Counted from the first letter of the stretch, positions 48,593-61,548 are shown. The stretch: DNA of 64,000 nt from Paramecium tetraurelia (GCF_000165425.1 NW_001799511.1:164096-228095); one strand, 5' to 3'. Program-made: numbers and translations. The notes: generated by a model from the letters alone, not told the origin.

Positions 48593-50943
48593 GTTATTGT
48601 TATTGTTATTGTTATTGTTATTGTTATTGTTATTGTTATTGTTATTGTTATTGTTATTGTTATTGTTATTGTTATTGTTATTGTTATTGTTATTGTTATT
48701 GTTATTATTGCTAAGAAATTACATTAGAATTGTTATTGGAACCATTTACACTAGTGTCCACATCAAAGCTAAATTTTTTAATTCTTTCAGCATTTGTTTA
48801 AACAGATAACACTGGTCTTATTGGGTATTATGTTGCAAACTTCTCATTTCTAGGATCTAATTCTACAACTTCGTCATCATATTCAATTACTTAAGTACTC
48901 ATGATTTCTCCATAACTTTAAGGTATTTTTATTCCATCAATTGACATAGAATAACTCAGATAATCATAAATATTGAACTCCCCTTTAATTTGCTAAAAAA
49001 TTGGTACCTTTTTCAATGTATCAATTACACTTCTTGGAGGATCAGGTATAATTTAATAAAATTAAGGGATTTATTTACAAGATTAAAAAAATTATGAAGT
49101 ACTATAAAAATTGTTTTGGTATTCATCTTCAAATTGTATAAAAGCTTATTTGATTTCATTATTTTATGAAGGCATGCCTGTAATATAATTTGTACTTTAT
49201 TTTAAAGCATAATAAATGTGAGTGCAGGTACTTAGAATGTTGTATAATTCATCTGCCATTGTAATTGCAAATCCTAATTATAAATTAAATAGAGTTGATT
49301 TTTAGAATTAAAAACTATTTATGAAAATATTAATCTATTTCCACAAGTTAATTAAATTATTTAATATCGCTATGCTTAATTTTAGTTTATCCCTAGAGTT
49401 AATGTGATTGAAAAAGGGAACCATTGCAAAATTGCCTTCAAAGTACTTTAAGTAATATTTATGAAATTTGACCTTTTCTATTAATATAACAGAATAGCTG
49501 TATAATAAATTAGTAAAAAATTGTGATCTAAATTTATCTTTTGATGGTTTGGTTATGGAGGTCTCTTAAAACATTTTAATCTTCTCTAAAATAGAAAGGG
49601 GTGAATTTTAATTATTAACTAACAAAGCTTCTTAAGGCCCTTTTTTTAAGTAATTGTGTAACAGTTAAAGAGTTTTGAAAGTAATTATCACAGAATTTAA
49701 TTGTAATCTGTTGAATAATTTTTCATAAAACTTTGGAATTTTGGCTTTCTTTTACCATGCTTTAACATGAAGATAGCGAAAATATTTTTAATTCGGAGCA
49801 GCATCAACTTCTTCCAAACAAGCAGCCACCCAAAAATCTGTCTTTTAAGCCACTTTACTCACTAATTTGACAAATTTTGTAGATAGAGATGATGAGGATG
49901 GATGCTGAAAATCAATCAGCTCTAATTAATTGCTTTTATAATTCTCATTTCTTTAAGTAAGTATTTCTCTATTCATTTTTTCATTTGTTGATAAGCTTCT
50001 AATATGAATTTGAGAAGACATAGGACTATATATTAAACTTTTTTGTACTTCTAGTTTATTAAATAAGTGTGAATATATTCTTCAATTTATTCAGCACTCA
50101 ATCTCTCCTTTGGATTAGGAATTAATAGAAGTCTGATTAACTCTTGTAATTTATTACTATAGAGACCCCATTTCGGACTTATATAAATTAATTTATACTT
50201 CTTCTCCCAATTAGGATTTTAATCATATCGTACTTTAAATAAAATGTAATACATTAGCTATCCTAAAGCATAAATGTCAACTTTTTTGGTTATAGGCCAT
50301 CTCTACTAAAAATCCTTTTGTTCAGGAGCTCTGACATGCTCGAAAGTGTTGGCTTCAATTTCTTCTTTAATTTTAGGAATATATTCATTAGGCAAATGAT
50401 CGTATTACTCGATTACATTATTTCATACTTAAAAAAAGCATCTTTAAAAATTCCATAACTTAGCTTATTTATCAATTCCTATCAAAATATTTTCAGGTCT
50501 AATATCGCGATGAGTGATGCCTAAACTATGACATTATTTTAATCCTTTGCTCAAATCCAATAAAATCTACACTTATTTTTCTGCTTACTTTCAGGACTTG
50601 AGGTTCTTCCAAACCTTTTTATGAATCCTTCAAAATATTTTGGAGGACTTCAGCTTTTTCAAATACTATTACTTTAATATTTTATTGGAGATCTCCTTCA
50701 AATGATTTGGCAATGTTGATATTTCCATAATCTTTGAAAATATGTACAGCTTGTAACTCAGTATTCAAATACTAAATTAAAATTCATAGTTTAACATATT
50801 ACCTTCTCTTACCCATTGTCATATACTTTTACTACATAATTGAACTCAGATGTTGAATATAATCTGTATTTTGTACCTTAAAAGCATACATACGAAAGGT
50901 ATAGACTCTACTTATTTCCAAAAAGCACTTTTTGTTATTACAT
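46993..50943 (-). CDS. Pseudokinase-ANTH-polyQ-TKL kinase fusion protein
   Basis: Eight introns leave exactly 1,252 codons. Residues 1-273 are a NAK/AAK1-like kinase domain with Lys (YVVKVYD), HRDIRPEN and RAPE, but DFG is replaced by WNFQ, so it is probably a pseudokinase. Residues ~320-610 form an ANTH domain (FKTLQLLHNYLKKGPQEALL; IKQAFIQFEDEY...IIPDPPRSVIDTLKK), as in AP180/CALM clathrin adaptors. Then come 68 consecutive Gln, a polar linker and 20 Gln. Residues ~975-1250 are a TKL/MLK-type kinase with GTGSSCEVY, VAIKKM, HRDLKSLN, DFGLAR and APEVF, all intact. Introns at 50026-50048 and 47907-47932 make the three parts one frame. Without them three genes with overlapping ends would be called. 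NAK kinases regulate clathrin adaptors, so the fusion fits endocytic control. Confidence 0.8.
47976..48035 (-). repeat. TAA/TAG triplet repeat, polyQ of 20
   Basis: Twenty consecutive TAA or TAG codons lie in frame in the kinase-fusion gene, followed in the 5' direction by Leu-Gln-Gln. On the plus strand this appears as a TTA microsatellite. It lies about 20 codons upstream of the C-terminal kinase domain. Confidence 0.85.
48510..48713 (-). repeat. Pure polyglutamine tract of 68 codons
   Basis: There are 204 nt of uninterrupted Gln codons. The 5' (right-hand) part alternates TAA and CAA (seen as TTATTG on the plus strand). The 3' part is pure TAA. It starts TAG at 48711-48713 and ends TAG at 48510-48512, in frame with the ANTH domain upstream and the kinase downstream. 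The long plus-strand frames over it are shadows. Confidence 0.9.
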
Positions 50944-51875
50944 TATTAAAAATAAATATAATTTAACCTATTTAATATTAACAAAATTTCTTAAATTGGG
51001 CAAATCTTGTTAAAAAGTTACTAGAAGTTTGTAATTTCAAAATTAGGCAATTATAAATTAAAAAAAAATAGCTATACATTTTTAAATTGATTAAATTTAT
51101 AAATAAATATAGCATTTATTCTCTTTTGTGTTTTAATTCCTCTATTTTAGTTTTTTTGTAAATAAATTATGTACTTTAAAATAAAATTAACCATAAGTGA
51201 TTAATAGTGGCAAAAATAAAGATCTCAATTTACACCTCATATAAATATTCACAAATTTATAAACCCTGTAGATTGAAAATTTTTATAAATGTCAATTATT
51301 GAGTAGAATTAAAATCAATATACAAGTACTAGGTAGAGACATTGTTATCATGAAGATTTTTGAAATTGGATGATAAGAAGGGTTGTTTTTTTCTGTAGTG
51401 AAATGTATTATTTCTATTTGAATAATCTGATTCATAGTTAATTGATCAAATCTGAATTTTAAGAACTAATAGGGGTTAATGAAAACTAATAATTTAAGAT
51501 AGCACAAGACTAATAATGATTTGGATCGCTCTGTACTAAACCTAATAATAATCTTAAGAACTAGTTAAAGAGATTTACTTATTGATGTTTATCTATGATA
51601 AGAAATCAGAAATACCTCATAAACCGAAAACAAATCAAAAATTTAATGGAATTAATATAATTTATGCTCTTTATCAAAAAATACTTAAATGAATGGAGAC
51701 TTCCTTTAACAAATCTGGACCAATAAAACTCAGGAAATCATACTAATTCCTATCGAAAAACAAAATTATGGGATTACTTAATTGATCTAATAAACTTAGA
51801 AGGTATATTTATGAAAAAATAATTAAATAATTCTAAATCAATTAGATTGATACCTAATTTATTATTATTATATAA
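50944..51875. other. Long AT-rich spacer with a possible gene relic
   Basis: This is the longest gene-poor stretch of the window. The first ~550 nt look like plain AT-rich DNA. At about 51518-51830 the plus strand has coding-like pieces, such as ELVKEIYLLMFIYDKKSEIP then HKPKTNQKFNGINIIYALYQ, interrupted by TGAs and followed by SFNKSGPIKLRKSYQFLSKN. No family is recognised. It could be a dead gene copy or chance. It immediately precedes the cyclophilin gene. Confidence 0.3.
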
Positions 51876-52531
51876 ATGTTTAGAATTGGACGAATATTCC
51901 CCATTTCAGTTCCGCCCGCTCATCCAAATGCTCTAACTCGAGTATTCTTCGATGTTGAGGTCAGCGGTAATCCATTAGGTAGAATAGTATTTTAGGTATC
52001 GAATTCATTCATATATTAGCTTTTTGATAATATTGCTCCAAAGACAGCAACAAACTTTTTGAGAATTGCTCAAGGAGTTTAAGTAGATGGCAAGAAGCTT
52101 CATTATTAGGATACATAAATTCATAAAATTCTACCATTCAGAGGAATTTGGGGTGGTGCATTAGGAGGATCTATCTATGGAAAAACTTTTCCTGATGAAA
52201 ATTACAGAATCAAACATGATAGAGTAGGATTATTAACAACATCAAACCCAAAAATCAATAGCAATGATGCTGGTTTCATAATTACTTTGGGTCCTGCTGA
52301 ATGGCTTGATAAAAAGTCAGTTGCTTTCGGAGAGGTTATTTATGGGCTTCAACATGTGAGAGCAATTGAAAAATTAGGTAATTAAATTGGCTACATTTTT
52401 TAGGTGGATTATCTGGGGCACCCAAAAAGTCTGTTGTTATTAAATAAAGTGGAGTCATTACTGAACACGAATATCATAAATATGATATAGTAGAGGAACC
52501 AAATATTTGGAATTTGTAAAGTCATCATTGA
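51876..52531 (+). CDS. Cyclophilin-type peptidyl-prolyl isomerase, divergent
   Basis: Introns of 24 and 26 nt leave 201 residues. The cyclophilin core is clear: VFFDVEVSGNPLGRIVFQLF, NIAPKTATNFLRIAQG, GGSIYGKTFPDENYRIKHDR, VGLLTTSNPKINSNDAGF, LGPAEWLDKKSVAFGEV. The active-site region FHRIIPxFMxQGGD of typical members is altered to ILPFRGIWGGALGG, losing the usual Met-Gln pair. The Trp that governs cyclosporin binding is kept (EWLD). Activity may therefore be reduced or specific. There is no signal peptide; residues 1-20 (MFRIGRIFPISVPPAHPNAL) could be a short targeting sequence. It is convergent with the next gene (24 nt between stops). Confidence 0.88.
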
Positions 52532-52555
52532 TAGATATTCAATAATATAATATTA

Positions 52556-52819
52556 TCAAAAAGCAGCTTTCGTTGGTTTATTAGCTTATTTCTTCTCTTT
52601 ATTTTGATCTAAATTATGCCCATCTTCATTAAATTTTCTATCCTCCCTTGGTAATGTGAGCATCCTTTCCTTTTTTTGTTTTTCTTCTCTATAGTATCCA
52701 TCCACTTGATTTTGGTCGTTTTATTTTGATTCATGTTCTTTTTTAAATTTACTTTCTCCTTTAGATTTATTTTCATTAGAATTATTATTTTCTCTTACAT
52801 CAGAACTTCCACAACCCAT
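52556..52819 (-). CDS. Small charged protein with putative myristoylation site
   Basis: An intronless 87-residue frame starting MGCGSSDVRENNNSNENK. Gly2 followed by Cys3 and Ser6 matches N-myristoylation plus palmitoylation signals common in protist membrane-anchored proteins. The rest is highly charged and presumably disordered (ESKFKKEHESKQND, REEKQKKERMLTLPRED, KEKKQANKPTKAAF). I recognise no family. The protein is probably peripheral on a membrane or in a cilium, which is inference. The start is fixed by the MGC motif; the TGA is convergent with the cyclophilin gene. Confidence 0.55.
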
Positions 52820-53235
52820 ATTTGTTAAAATAAATATATTAACTAATTATCAATTTTATTAATAAGATTTTAATTCTTTTGATCTTCTTTCAATCAATTA
52901 ACATTATTATTGTACTTATCTTTGGCTCTTATAAGTGGTGAATCTAATTGTAAAGCATTTATGTTCTTATTTCTACAAGTGATCAAATTTAGAATATTTA
53001 ACTCTCTCGTCCTATGCTTTTAAAATAAGTATAAATTTGTTAAGAATACTGCTTATAGTATAAAAGATTCTGATAGATCTTTTAATAATCATGAAGATTA
53101 TTTGGATATATTTTATATTGACATTTAATTATTATGATGAACTTCTAGAAGAATTTGATAGTAAAGATATAATCAACTAATTTCTTGTATAAGAGTGGTT
53201 AGACATTCATTTAATAATTTTAATAAGATATAAGC
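52820..53235. other. Spacer with one weak small ORF
   Basis: An AT-rich 416-nt gap. A plus-strand frame from ATG 52961 to TGA 53135-53137 (58 aa) contains a polar, coding-like stretch (NKYKFVKNTAYSIKDSDR, then SFNNHEDYLDIFYIDI). It has no intron and no family I recognise. It could be a short gene, a relic or chance. Nothing else is seen. Confidence 0.3.
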
Positions 53236-56200
53236 TCAGTAATATTATTATTCGCTAATTTCATTTTCAATATCATGTCTTTTCCATTTGTTAATCCTAT
53301 TCATGCGAATCTCTTCTTTTGTCATTTCCTCATCTTCTATTTATTCCTGGTTTTTCATTTTGATAGTTGGCATTTATCTTCCATTTTTTTAAACGATTGA
53401 ATCTAGTTATATTCTCACTATTCTATTTTAAATATTTACATTTATAAGAATTTTAGGTTAAACATTATTCACAAACTATCATATTCTAAATTTTAGGTGC
53501 ACAACCATGATGATATAGATGACTGCATCCCATAAATGCTAACATATATTAATTTCGAATTTCAAAGCAAGTCTAACAAGAAGGACTGAAATTAACTCCA
53601 ATCTATTGCAATTCAAATAAGCTCATCAAATTTTTCATATAATCCATTTATAATACCCTAATCAACTATTATTGATTATAAAGCTCAAATGAACAGGAGG
53701 ACAAGAGTTTACTGAATGTTCTCCTCAATTCCTCTAAATGAGTAAATGATCCAAATAATATTTTAATGTTCATTATTATTTAATAGAGATGAACTCTTTC
53801 CAACAATTCTTCCAACATTACCTAATACACATTGTTTAAAGATTTAAAGATGTTCTTGTTATATTTGAAATCCTCTCTCAACTAAACCATTCGTATAACA
53901 AGAGTAAACCAAAAGCTAGTACTTTCTTCTTCATTTGAGTGATTATCTCTACAGATTTTCAAACAAGGCAAAATTAAAATTTAGATTTGTTCAATTTGGC
54001 TTTATTAATCATATTCTATCACTTACATCTTTTTTAATTCAACACTAATAATCTATTTAAATAATCAATTATTAAATTACATCAAAATACAAATTCAAAG
54101 CCTCCATATAACGACCACTTCTTTCTTTTAAGAATGCCACTCCTTTCATTATTTGAAAATCTTCACACAATCTCAAACATTCATCTTAAGGGAAGTCTCC
54201 ATATTGCAATTATTCATATGCATCTTTTGGATGATATTAACATATTAATTTGAAAAAGGAAATCATTAATTTGTCTTCTACTAAATATTTATTATTTCTT
54301 TTTTCTTAAATAATCTCTGAAAGTAATTTCAATTTTAAATTTGGATGAGAGTCTAACATTTCTATTGCTGCTTTATAATCCTCTTCATTATAATATTAAA
54401 GGATTTATCTTAATTTCTCAGCACAAATGCTCACCTAGAATAAAGTCACAATGTATTCTTACCAATTATGGCACAATGCTCAACACATATTTCAAAATTT
54501 CAGTTCTGAGTTAAGAATACTAATTCACATTTATCATCTGTTCAATGTAATCAAATATGAAAATCTTAATAAATTAGAATATAATTACTTTGTCATCCTC
54601 ATTATTTGAAGTCAATAAATTTTATAAACAAAATTACCATTAATCTTTTATGAAATATATCTGGGCCTTAACTCTTACAGATTGAAGTTCAGAACAAGAA
54701 GCTTCCTATATTATTGTGGATATTGCCTCTTAGTCATTCATTAATTTATCTTTAAATTGATTAATATAAGAGACAAACACAGAATCTCTAATATTTTTAT
54801 TTTGTATATTAAAATCTGGCTATTTGAAGTATTCTAGATGTTGAAATCTATGATTGCTTTTTTCAACCAAAGTTTATAAATTAGTGTATGGATCTTTGAA
54901 ATGACATTTAACAACATTCAAAAAGTGTTCATATTTAATTGGGTATCCTAACTTCATAATTTCATATACGAAAGTACTTAGCTAATCGAGTAGATTTAAC
55001 TTCTTAGATGATGCTTCTAATAATAAAATAACAATTTCTGATAAGCTTAAATCGTCAACTTATAATTATTCATTTGCTATAGTGATCTTATGTTACTCAA
55101 GTTGTTCATATTTCTCCTTATTTGTGAATATTATCAATAATTCATTTAAAAAAATGGAAGAATCAATTTTTAAAAATTCTTCCAGAGTATCATATTGTAA
55201 TAACCAAGATAAGATTTCAGCTATAATAGATGCCCATTAATTTTCTGGTATTTTCTATTATGGAAATAACTCACCAATCAACAACATATGAAGATTCCAC
55301 AAACATTTGTAACCTAACAATTGGATTTCTTTTTCTATCGTAGATTGATTTTCACTCAAATTAACTTAGATTGACTTGTAATACTTTTCTAGAGACATTT
55401 AATCTCCTTTAATCAATTACCTATAAACTGCATACATTTTGAATAGAGGGGTTTTATAATCTTCATCAACTCTAGGTGAAATATAAATTAAGAGAGTAAA
55501 TAAATTATTTTCTATACATAATTATTAGATTATTATGGGATCCAACAATTTAATATCTAAATTAATTATTAGTTATTTCAAGATGTTTAATTTTTTCTAC
55601 TAATTGATTAAATAAATCATTATATCTTTCAAAGAGTCATCAGGTATGAATTTGATTGAATTCTTTAAGATAAATGGTTCTAAGCTATTATAAAATTGCA
55701 ATTCTAAATTGTGTTTTTGAAGAATGCTTTTGATTTCTCTAAATAAATATTCATAGGATTCTATAGTAACCATGAATTCAATAATTGTAGGAATAAGCAC
55801 ACCAATTGTTTGATGAGAAATACTAATTTCAACAAATTATTTGAGTCTCTCATTAAAATATGGTCTTAAGAATTCTTGTCTTCCAGTTTTTGGTAAGCCA
55901 GCAAATTTTAACTGTTTACCCAAATATAAATATAAACATAATCCCATACACTCTGTCCATTTGTGATTAGATGTCAATTATTCAATGTAATCCTACCAAG
56001 TTATCAATTAATAATGAATAATATTTTATTGTTGATGTCCATTCTCGTCGATTTGAATGTAATATAATTAATTATGATTTTGACATATAGTATTCTAGAA
56101 AGATTAAATCTTATCTTCACCTATTTGTTAATCAGCAACATCTTATGATAATTGTGATTAGACCACTAAAACATTATTTTCAGTAATCTCAGAAATAGCG

Positions 56201-57459
56201 ATTAATGAATACTTCTTCCTATCATTTTTTAAGAATAATATGTTATCACTCATCCATGATAAGAATTAGACATCATCATTCAAATTATATGTTAGAATTA
56301 CTTCAAAAGTGGTGATAAACTTTCCTTCCTTATTTTCATAATTCATCTTAATTATTTCTATCACCTTGCCATTACTAACAGCTAAAACAGGATTCTCACT
56401 TTCGATTTACCATTTTGCACAAAGGAGTTATCGTTTTTTTACTTCATACTTCTTTTTAAAGATCAAAAATATTTTAGGCTCTACAATTGCAACAAAGACT
56501 ACTGCTTTATACACAAATGCAACAGTTTAAATATCTTTAATTTTAATAGATTCACAACAATGACACACTCCAAAAGCACAATCCTGAAATAATGGATATC
56601 TTTCTATACCATATGTAAATAAATTCTTCCTAATTTTCATCAAATTCACTTTACCTAGAGAATCACAAACCAAGAATTAACAAAAAAAATCCTTATTTCC
56701 ATTTAACATAGTCATAGTAATTGGTATACCCTCAGTCATTTTCTGAAAAGCCTTGCAAAATTTATTCTTGTTGTATAATAGAATTTACTATTGCGAAACA
56801 GCCAACAGGTATTGCCCATCTTCATTAAATCTTAAACATATTATGGGACAAACAGTAATGCTAGGATCTGATTCTAATTTAACAATTTTGTCACTGATTA
56901 AATAAATGAATCCTTTTGTAGTTCCAATAGCAATAGTACTGCTAAAACAAGTGATGCATTTAATTCTGAAGTCATTTTAAAAGATTGATGAATAAAGATC
57001 CTTAAGTTTGCGGTCCATTTTGACTTCTTGAAAAGTATTATTAGCCTATTTCTGATTCTCATAATGCTAAATCAAATCTGAATCGTCATTTTATTTTTGG
57101 ATGACTTGATAAGGTTCTTTTTCTAATTAATCCACGTAATCCAAGATGTATGGAATTTGTTTGTTTTGCTCAGTTTGTTTAATGCTTTCTCTATTGCTTG
57201 AAGGATACTCTCCCGATGTGATTTAATGCAAGAGTTTATCTATTTCTTCATTGGTATACTATTTTTCAACTTGAGTTTCAGGCTAAATGGAAACCTTAGA
57301 TTGATTGCATTATTATTCCACTTCTATATTTGGTGTTCCTTTCAATAATTCTTCAATGTCGTTGAATTGTTGGTACTCATTTACTTTCTATGGTTGGAAA
57401 TCCTTTATTATTCCTTCTAGAATTAAATGTTTATCGGCAAGAATTTCATCTTAAAACAT
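53236..57459 (-). CDS. VPS8: VPS8-like CORVET tethering subunit
   Basis: A ~1,370-residue protein. The N-terminal ~160 residues are polar (MFQDEILADKHLILEGIIKD). A WD40-type beta-propeller follows (RIKCITCFSSTIAIGTTKGF, PIICLRFNEDGQYLLAVSQQ, VIEIIKMNYENKEGKFITTF), then a long helical solenoid with a VPS8-like segment (CMGLCLYLYLGKQLKF). A C-terminal RING-H2 has CQTCFEIRNQYMLAFMGCSH then HHGC and CEQC. Propeller-solenoid-RING is the VPS8/VPS41/VPS11/VPS18 plan; segment similarity and order favour VPS8, the Rab5-binding subunit of the endosomal CORVET tether. Several short introns are present. The start is uncertain: the frame stays open and coding-like upstream, with another ATG at 57564, to the TGA of the kinase gene at 57655. 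Confidence 0.72.
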
Positions 57460-57654
57460 GTATAATTTATTAAAAGAAATTGCATATAAAACATACATAT
57501 TGTATATGAATTGTTTTTCAATATAATTTTAATTGAAGATATCAGAAATACTACTATAGTACATAAGAATGGCCTCAGCAACAACCTTATGATCAGCAGA
57601 GTCCCTATCTAAAGTATGATTGTTTAAATATTTGTGAAATATATAGATGTTCAA

Positions 57655-59190
<1,536 letters not shown>

Positions 59191-59194
59191 TTAA

Positions 59195-59995
59195 ATGAAT
59201 AATTCAAAGTGTTAATCTTGCAACAAAAACATAGCCATTCTCAATTGCATGACCTGTTCTCTTATTATGTGTTACTTCTGTGATGAGAAACTACATGCAG
59301 ACAAGGAAAACCATATTACAACAACTTTGCCATTTGCCTCCTAACATCCAACTTAATCAAATCAATCTCATCTAAATCAAACTATCCACTAGAAAAGACT
59401 AGAGCTATAGGAACTAAAAGATAAAGAATAAAAAATGGCTAAGATTTACCAAGAGAAAATGCTACATGCTTAAAAGAAATATGAGCAGCAGATTAATGCA
59501 CTTGAAGAGAGATGTATTACTGTTTTATAATGTCTATATAGTATAATCAGCATCACAATTCATGAATTAAGTGTAGGATCAAGTTGAAGAGATCGATGTT
59601 GATAAAATGCAAAATGAATTGGAAGGTTTGGATAAGAGTTTGAAATTGGATATCAAAAAGGCTGAATAAGAATAAGCTATTCTTTTGGAAAAATCAAAAA
59701 ACTCTGATTAGCTTATTAGCAAATTACAAAAAGCAACTGAAATTGAACATAAACAAATTTTAAAAATGAATGAAGTTTTAGCAGTATTTAAAGCTTGTTC
59801 AGAGTAATTGCAAAAAGAAAAAGTATTATTATTCAATCCAACAATTTATAGGATCTATTAATGTTGGATAATGAAAAACTAGTTGGGGAAGTAGAAATAT
59901 TTGCTAAATTTATGGCTGAGAATGGGCCCCTCTTGGAAGAAATAGGTAAAGTTTAAAATGAATAATAATAATAATAATAGTAATAATAATAATGA
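59195..59995 (+). CDS. B-box-like zinc finger and coiled-coil protein
   Basis: Introns of 28 and 29 nt leave exactly 248 codons. From ATG 59195 it reads MNNSKCQSCNKNIAILNCMT, then CSLIMCYFCDEKLHADKENH. The Cys/His spacing (CxxC...CxxC...CxxC...H...H) is that of a B-box zinc finger. After a Ser/Gln/His linker, residues ~65-230 form a long coiled coil (QKRLELQELKDKEQKMAKIY, NELEGLDKSLKLDIKKAEQE). The protein ends in a run of 10 Gln coded by TAA/TAG. B-box plus coiled coil is the TRIM-like core without a RING, and here it probably mediates oligomeric scaffolding. Starting at the later ATG (59435) would lose the finger. The 7-nt gap to the divergent CDKL start is remarkable. Confidence 0.75.
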
Positions 59996-60724
59996 TATTT
60001 ATTTTGAAATTTGAGGAAAGCAAGCTTATTACCTTCTAAAATTACTTGATACTGGATAATCTACCACATTTCTATTGTTCTATATTCAAAACTACTTTTA
60101 GATAATCTGTTCAATTTACTAACAAAAATCTAATAAAATGTTGTTCTAGTAGATCAATCATTTATTTAATATCTTTCTTTAATTAAATTTAACTACCAGA
60201 TTATTGTTTAATCTACTGATTACTGATTTATATTATGAATTAAATCTAAATTAGTTTGCTATCATATAAATCAATTGAATAGTTTCTAAATTAAATTCTA
60301 TTTATAAGAAAATGATATCGAAATATTGAATTATGCAATTTCAAATGAAAAAATAAAAACCCTCAAAAGATTTGATCAGTTAGAAAATATAAAAATTGAT
60401 AGATATGATAGCATCTAAATGCACAATCATCAAGATTATATATAGTTTCTTTAAGAACACATTAAAATATATGCTAATATTTGAATTAATAAATCATAAT
60501 GAAGATTGATTTGAAAATTAGAATAAAAGATTCATTTTAGTTGATTGGCGGGTTGAATTTGGAGAATATTTTAAGGGTGAAAATTGGAATTAGAAATGAA
60601 TTTCAATAAAAAGTCATTTATCATTTAAAGTTTCAGATGAGAATGAATTTCTTTAATAAAGAATTGATCTATATTTACTATTTTCATTGATTATAATCAT
60701 TAATTAAAATATAAAGAAGAGAGA
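59996..60724 (+). pseudogene. Relic of a cyclin gene
   Basis: This ~730-nt gap holds a broken cyclin-like sequence at about 60275-60660. A readable piece, ENDIEILNYAISNEKIKTLK to DYIQFLQEHIKIYANI, ends at TGA. A second piece in another frame reads HNED, TGA, FENQNKRFILVDWRVEFGEY. RxILVDWxxEV is the signature of the mitotic cyclin box, and the first TGA sits where a Trp would fit. Helix 2 onwards is not recognisable. The flanks are AT-rich. The parent may be related to the CDK-cyclin gene 1 kb downstream, on the other strand. Confidence 0.5.
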
Positions 60725-61548
60725 ATGTCATCATAATCTACTTACCAAGCATAATTAAATTCTGTGTTAGATCTGAAATATGTATTCCTGATGAAACCTC
60801 GTTGTAAGGAATCTGCTGATACCAAGATTGCAATTGATTATTCCCCTATATACAGTGAGTAAGTTAAATTCTAAAGTTCAGAGTTTTAGGGTGCAAACAA
60901 AATACAGTACCGATATTTAGCAATGACGGAGAGCCATCGTAACCTGGCTTTATCCTCTAGATAGATTAAGTATTTTATTTTAATAAATTTTAGCCTGTGC
61001 ATTTGGCCAATAGCATTCATTATAGATCTTAGTTTGATAAGAAATTATAGGAGGTGTAGGAGAAGAACAAGGATCTAGTATATATAAAATTACTATATGA
61101 AGTTTATCCCAAAACCAAGGGGAACCAAAATCTATTGCAATGTTTGTAAATAATCTATCGAGGATTATCTCTAAGTAAATTAAGGAATTCATTCTTTAGC
61201 ACACCGAATCTAAAAACCACAAATTGAAGTTTAGGAAGAACAAAGTCATCAATCTCATCCATTCTATGGCTGATGAATTTTAGAAGAATCGAAGTATGCC
61301 TCAAAATACACCGACTCTTCATTCCGATTCTGATAGATGTGGTTACTTCTCGTCCATCTAGGAGGATAGCGTTGAACATTAAGACAGCACATAGTAAGAA
61401 CCACATACTATTAAGAAGATCAAGTTGAATGAAGATGTCAGCGCTTTCAACAAGATGGGCAACTCGTATAAAATTCATTAATCCTATTAGTCTTGTACAT
61501 AGCTCAAATTAATCATTCAACGATAAGTACGGAAGGTAGTGTCTTTGA
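60725..61548 (+). CDS. Dbf4-like C2H2 zinc-finger protein (gene model uncertain)
   Basis: The frame starts MSSQSTYQAQLNSVLDLKYV and continues through NDGEPSQPGFILQIDQ and PVHLANSIHYRSQFDKKLQE. After a 25-nt intron (from ~61079) it shows a single zinc finger: FIPKPRGTKIYCNVCKQSIE then GIHSLAHRI. The finger (CxxC-(14)-HxxxH, preceded by GY/IYC) resembles the Dbf4 motif C of the Cdc7 kinase activator. The C-terminus is polar and Ser/Gln-rich (TLHSDSDRCGYFSSIQ) and ends across a 25-nt intron at TGA 61546. Two junctions are awkward: a 17-nt intron is needed near 60885, and one surplus base near 61270 (GGC TGA). The Dbf4 assignment rests on one short motif. Confidence 0.5.

Noticed and set aside
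47970-48720. A tandem satellite or non-coding microsatellite locus.
   Set aside because: Both repeats are in frame with flanking domains and explained as glutamine codons.
48131-48809. Two long plus-strand frames with poly-Ile/Val and poly-Leu translations.
   Set aside because: They are the antisense shadow of the polyQ triplet repeat. The minus strand carries a coherent ANTH and kinase gene.
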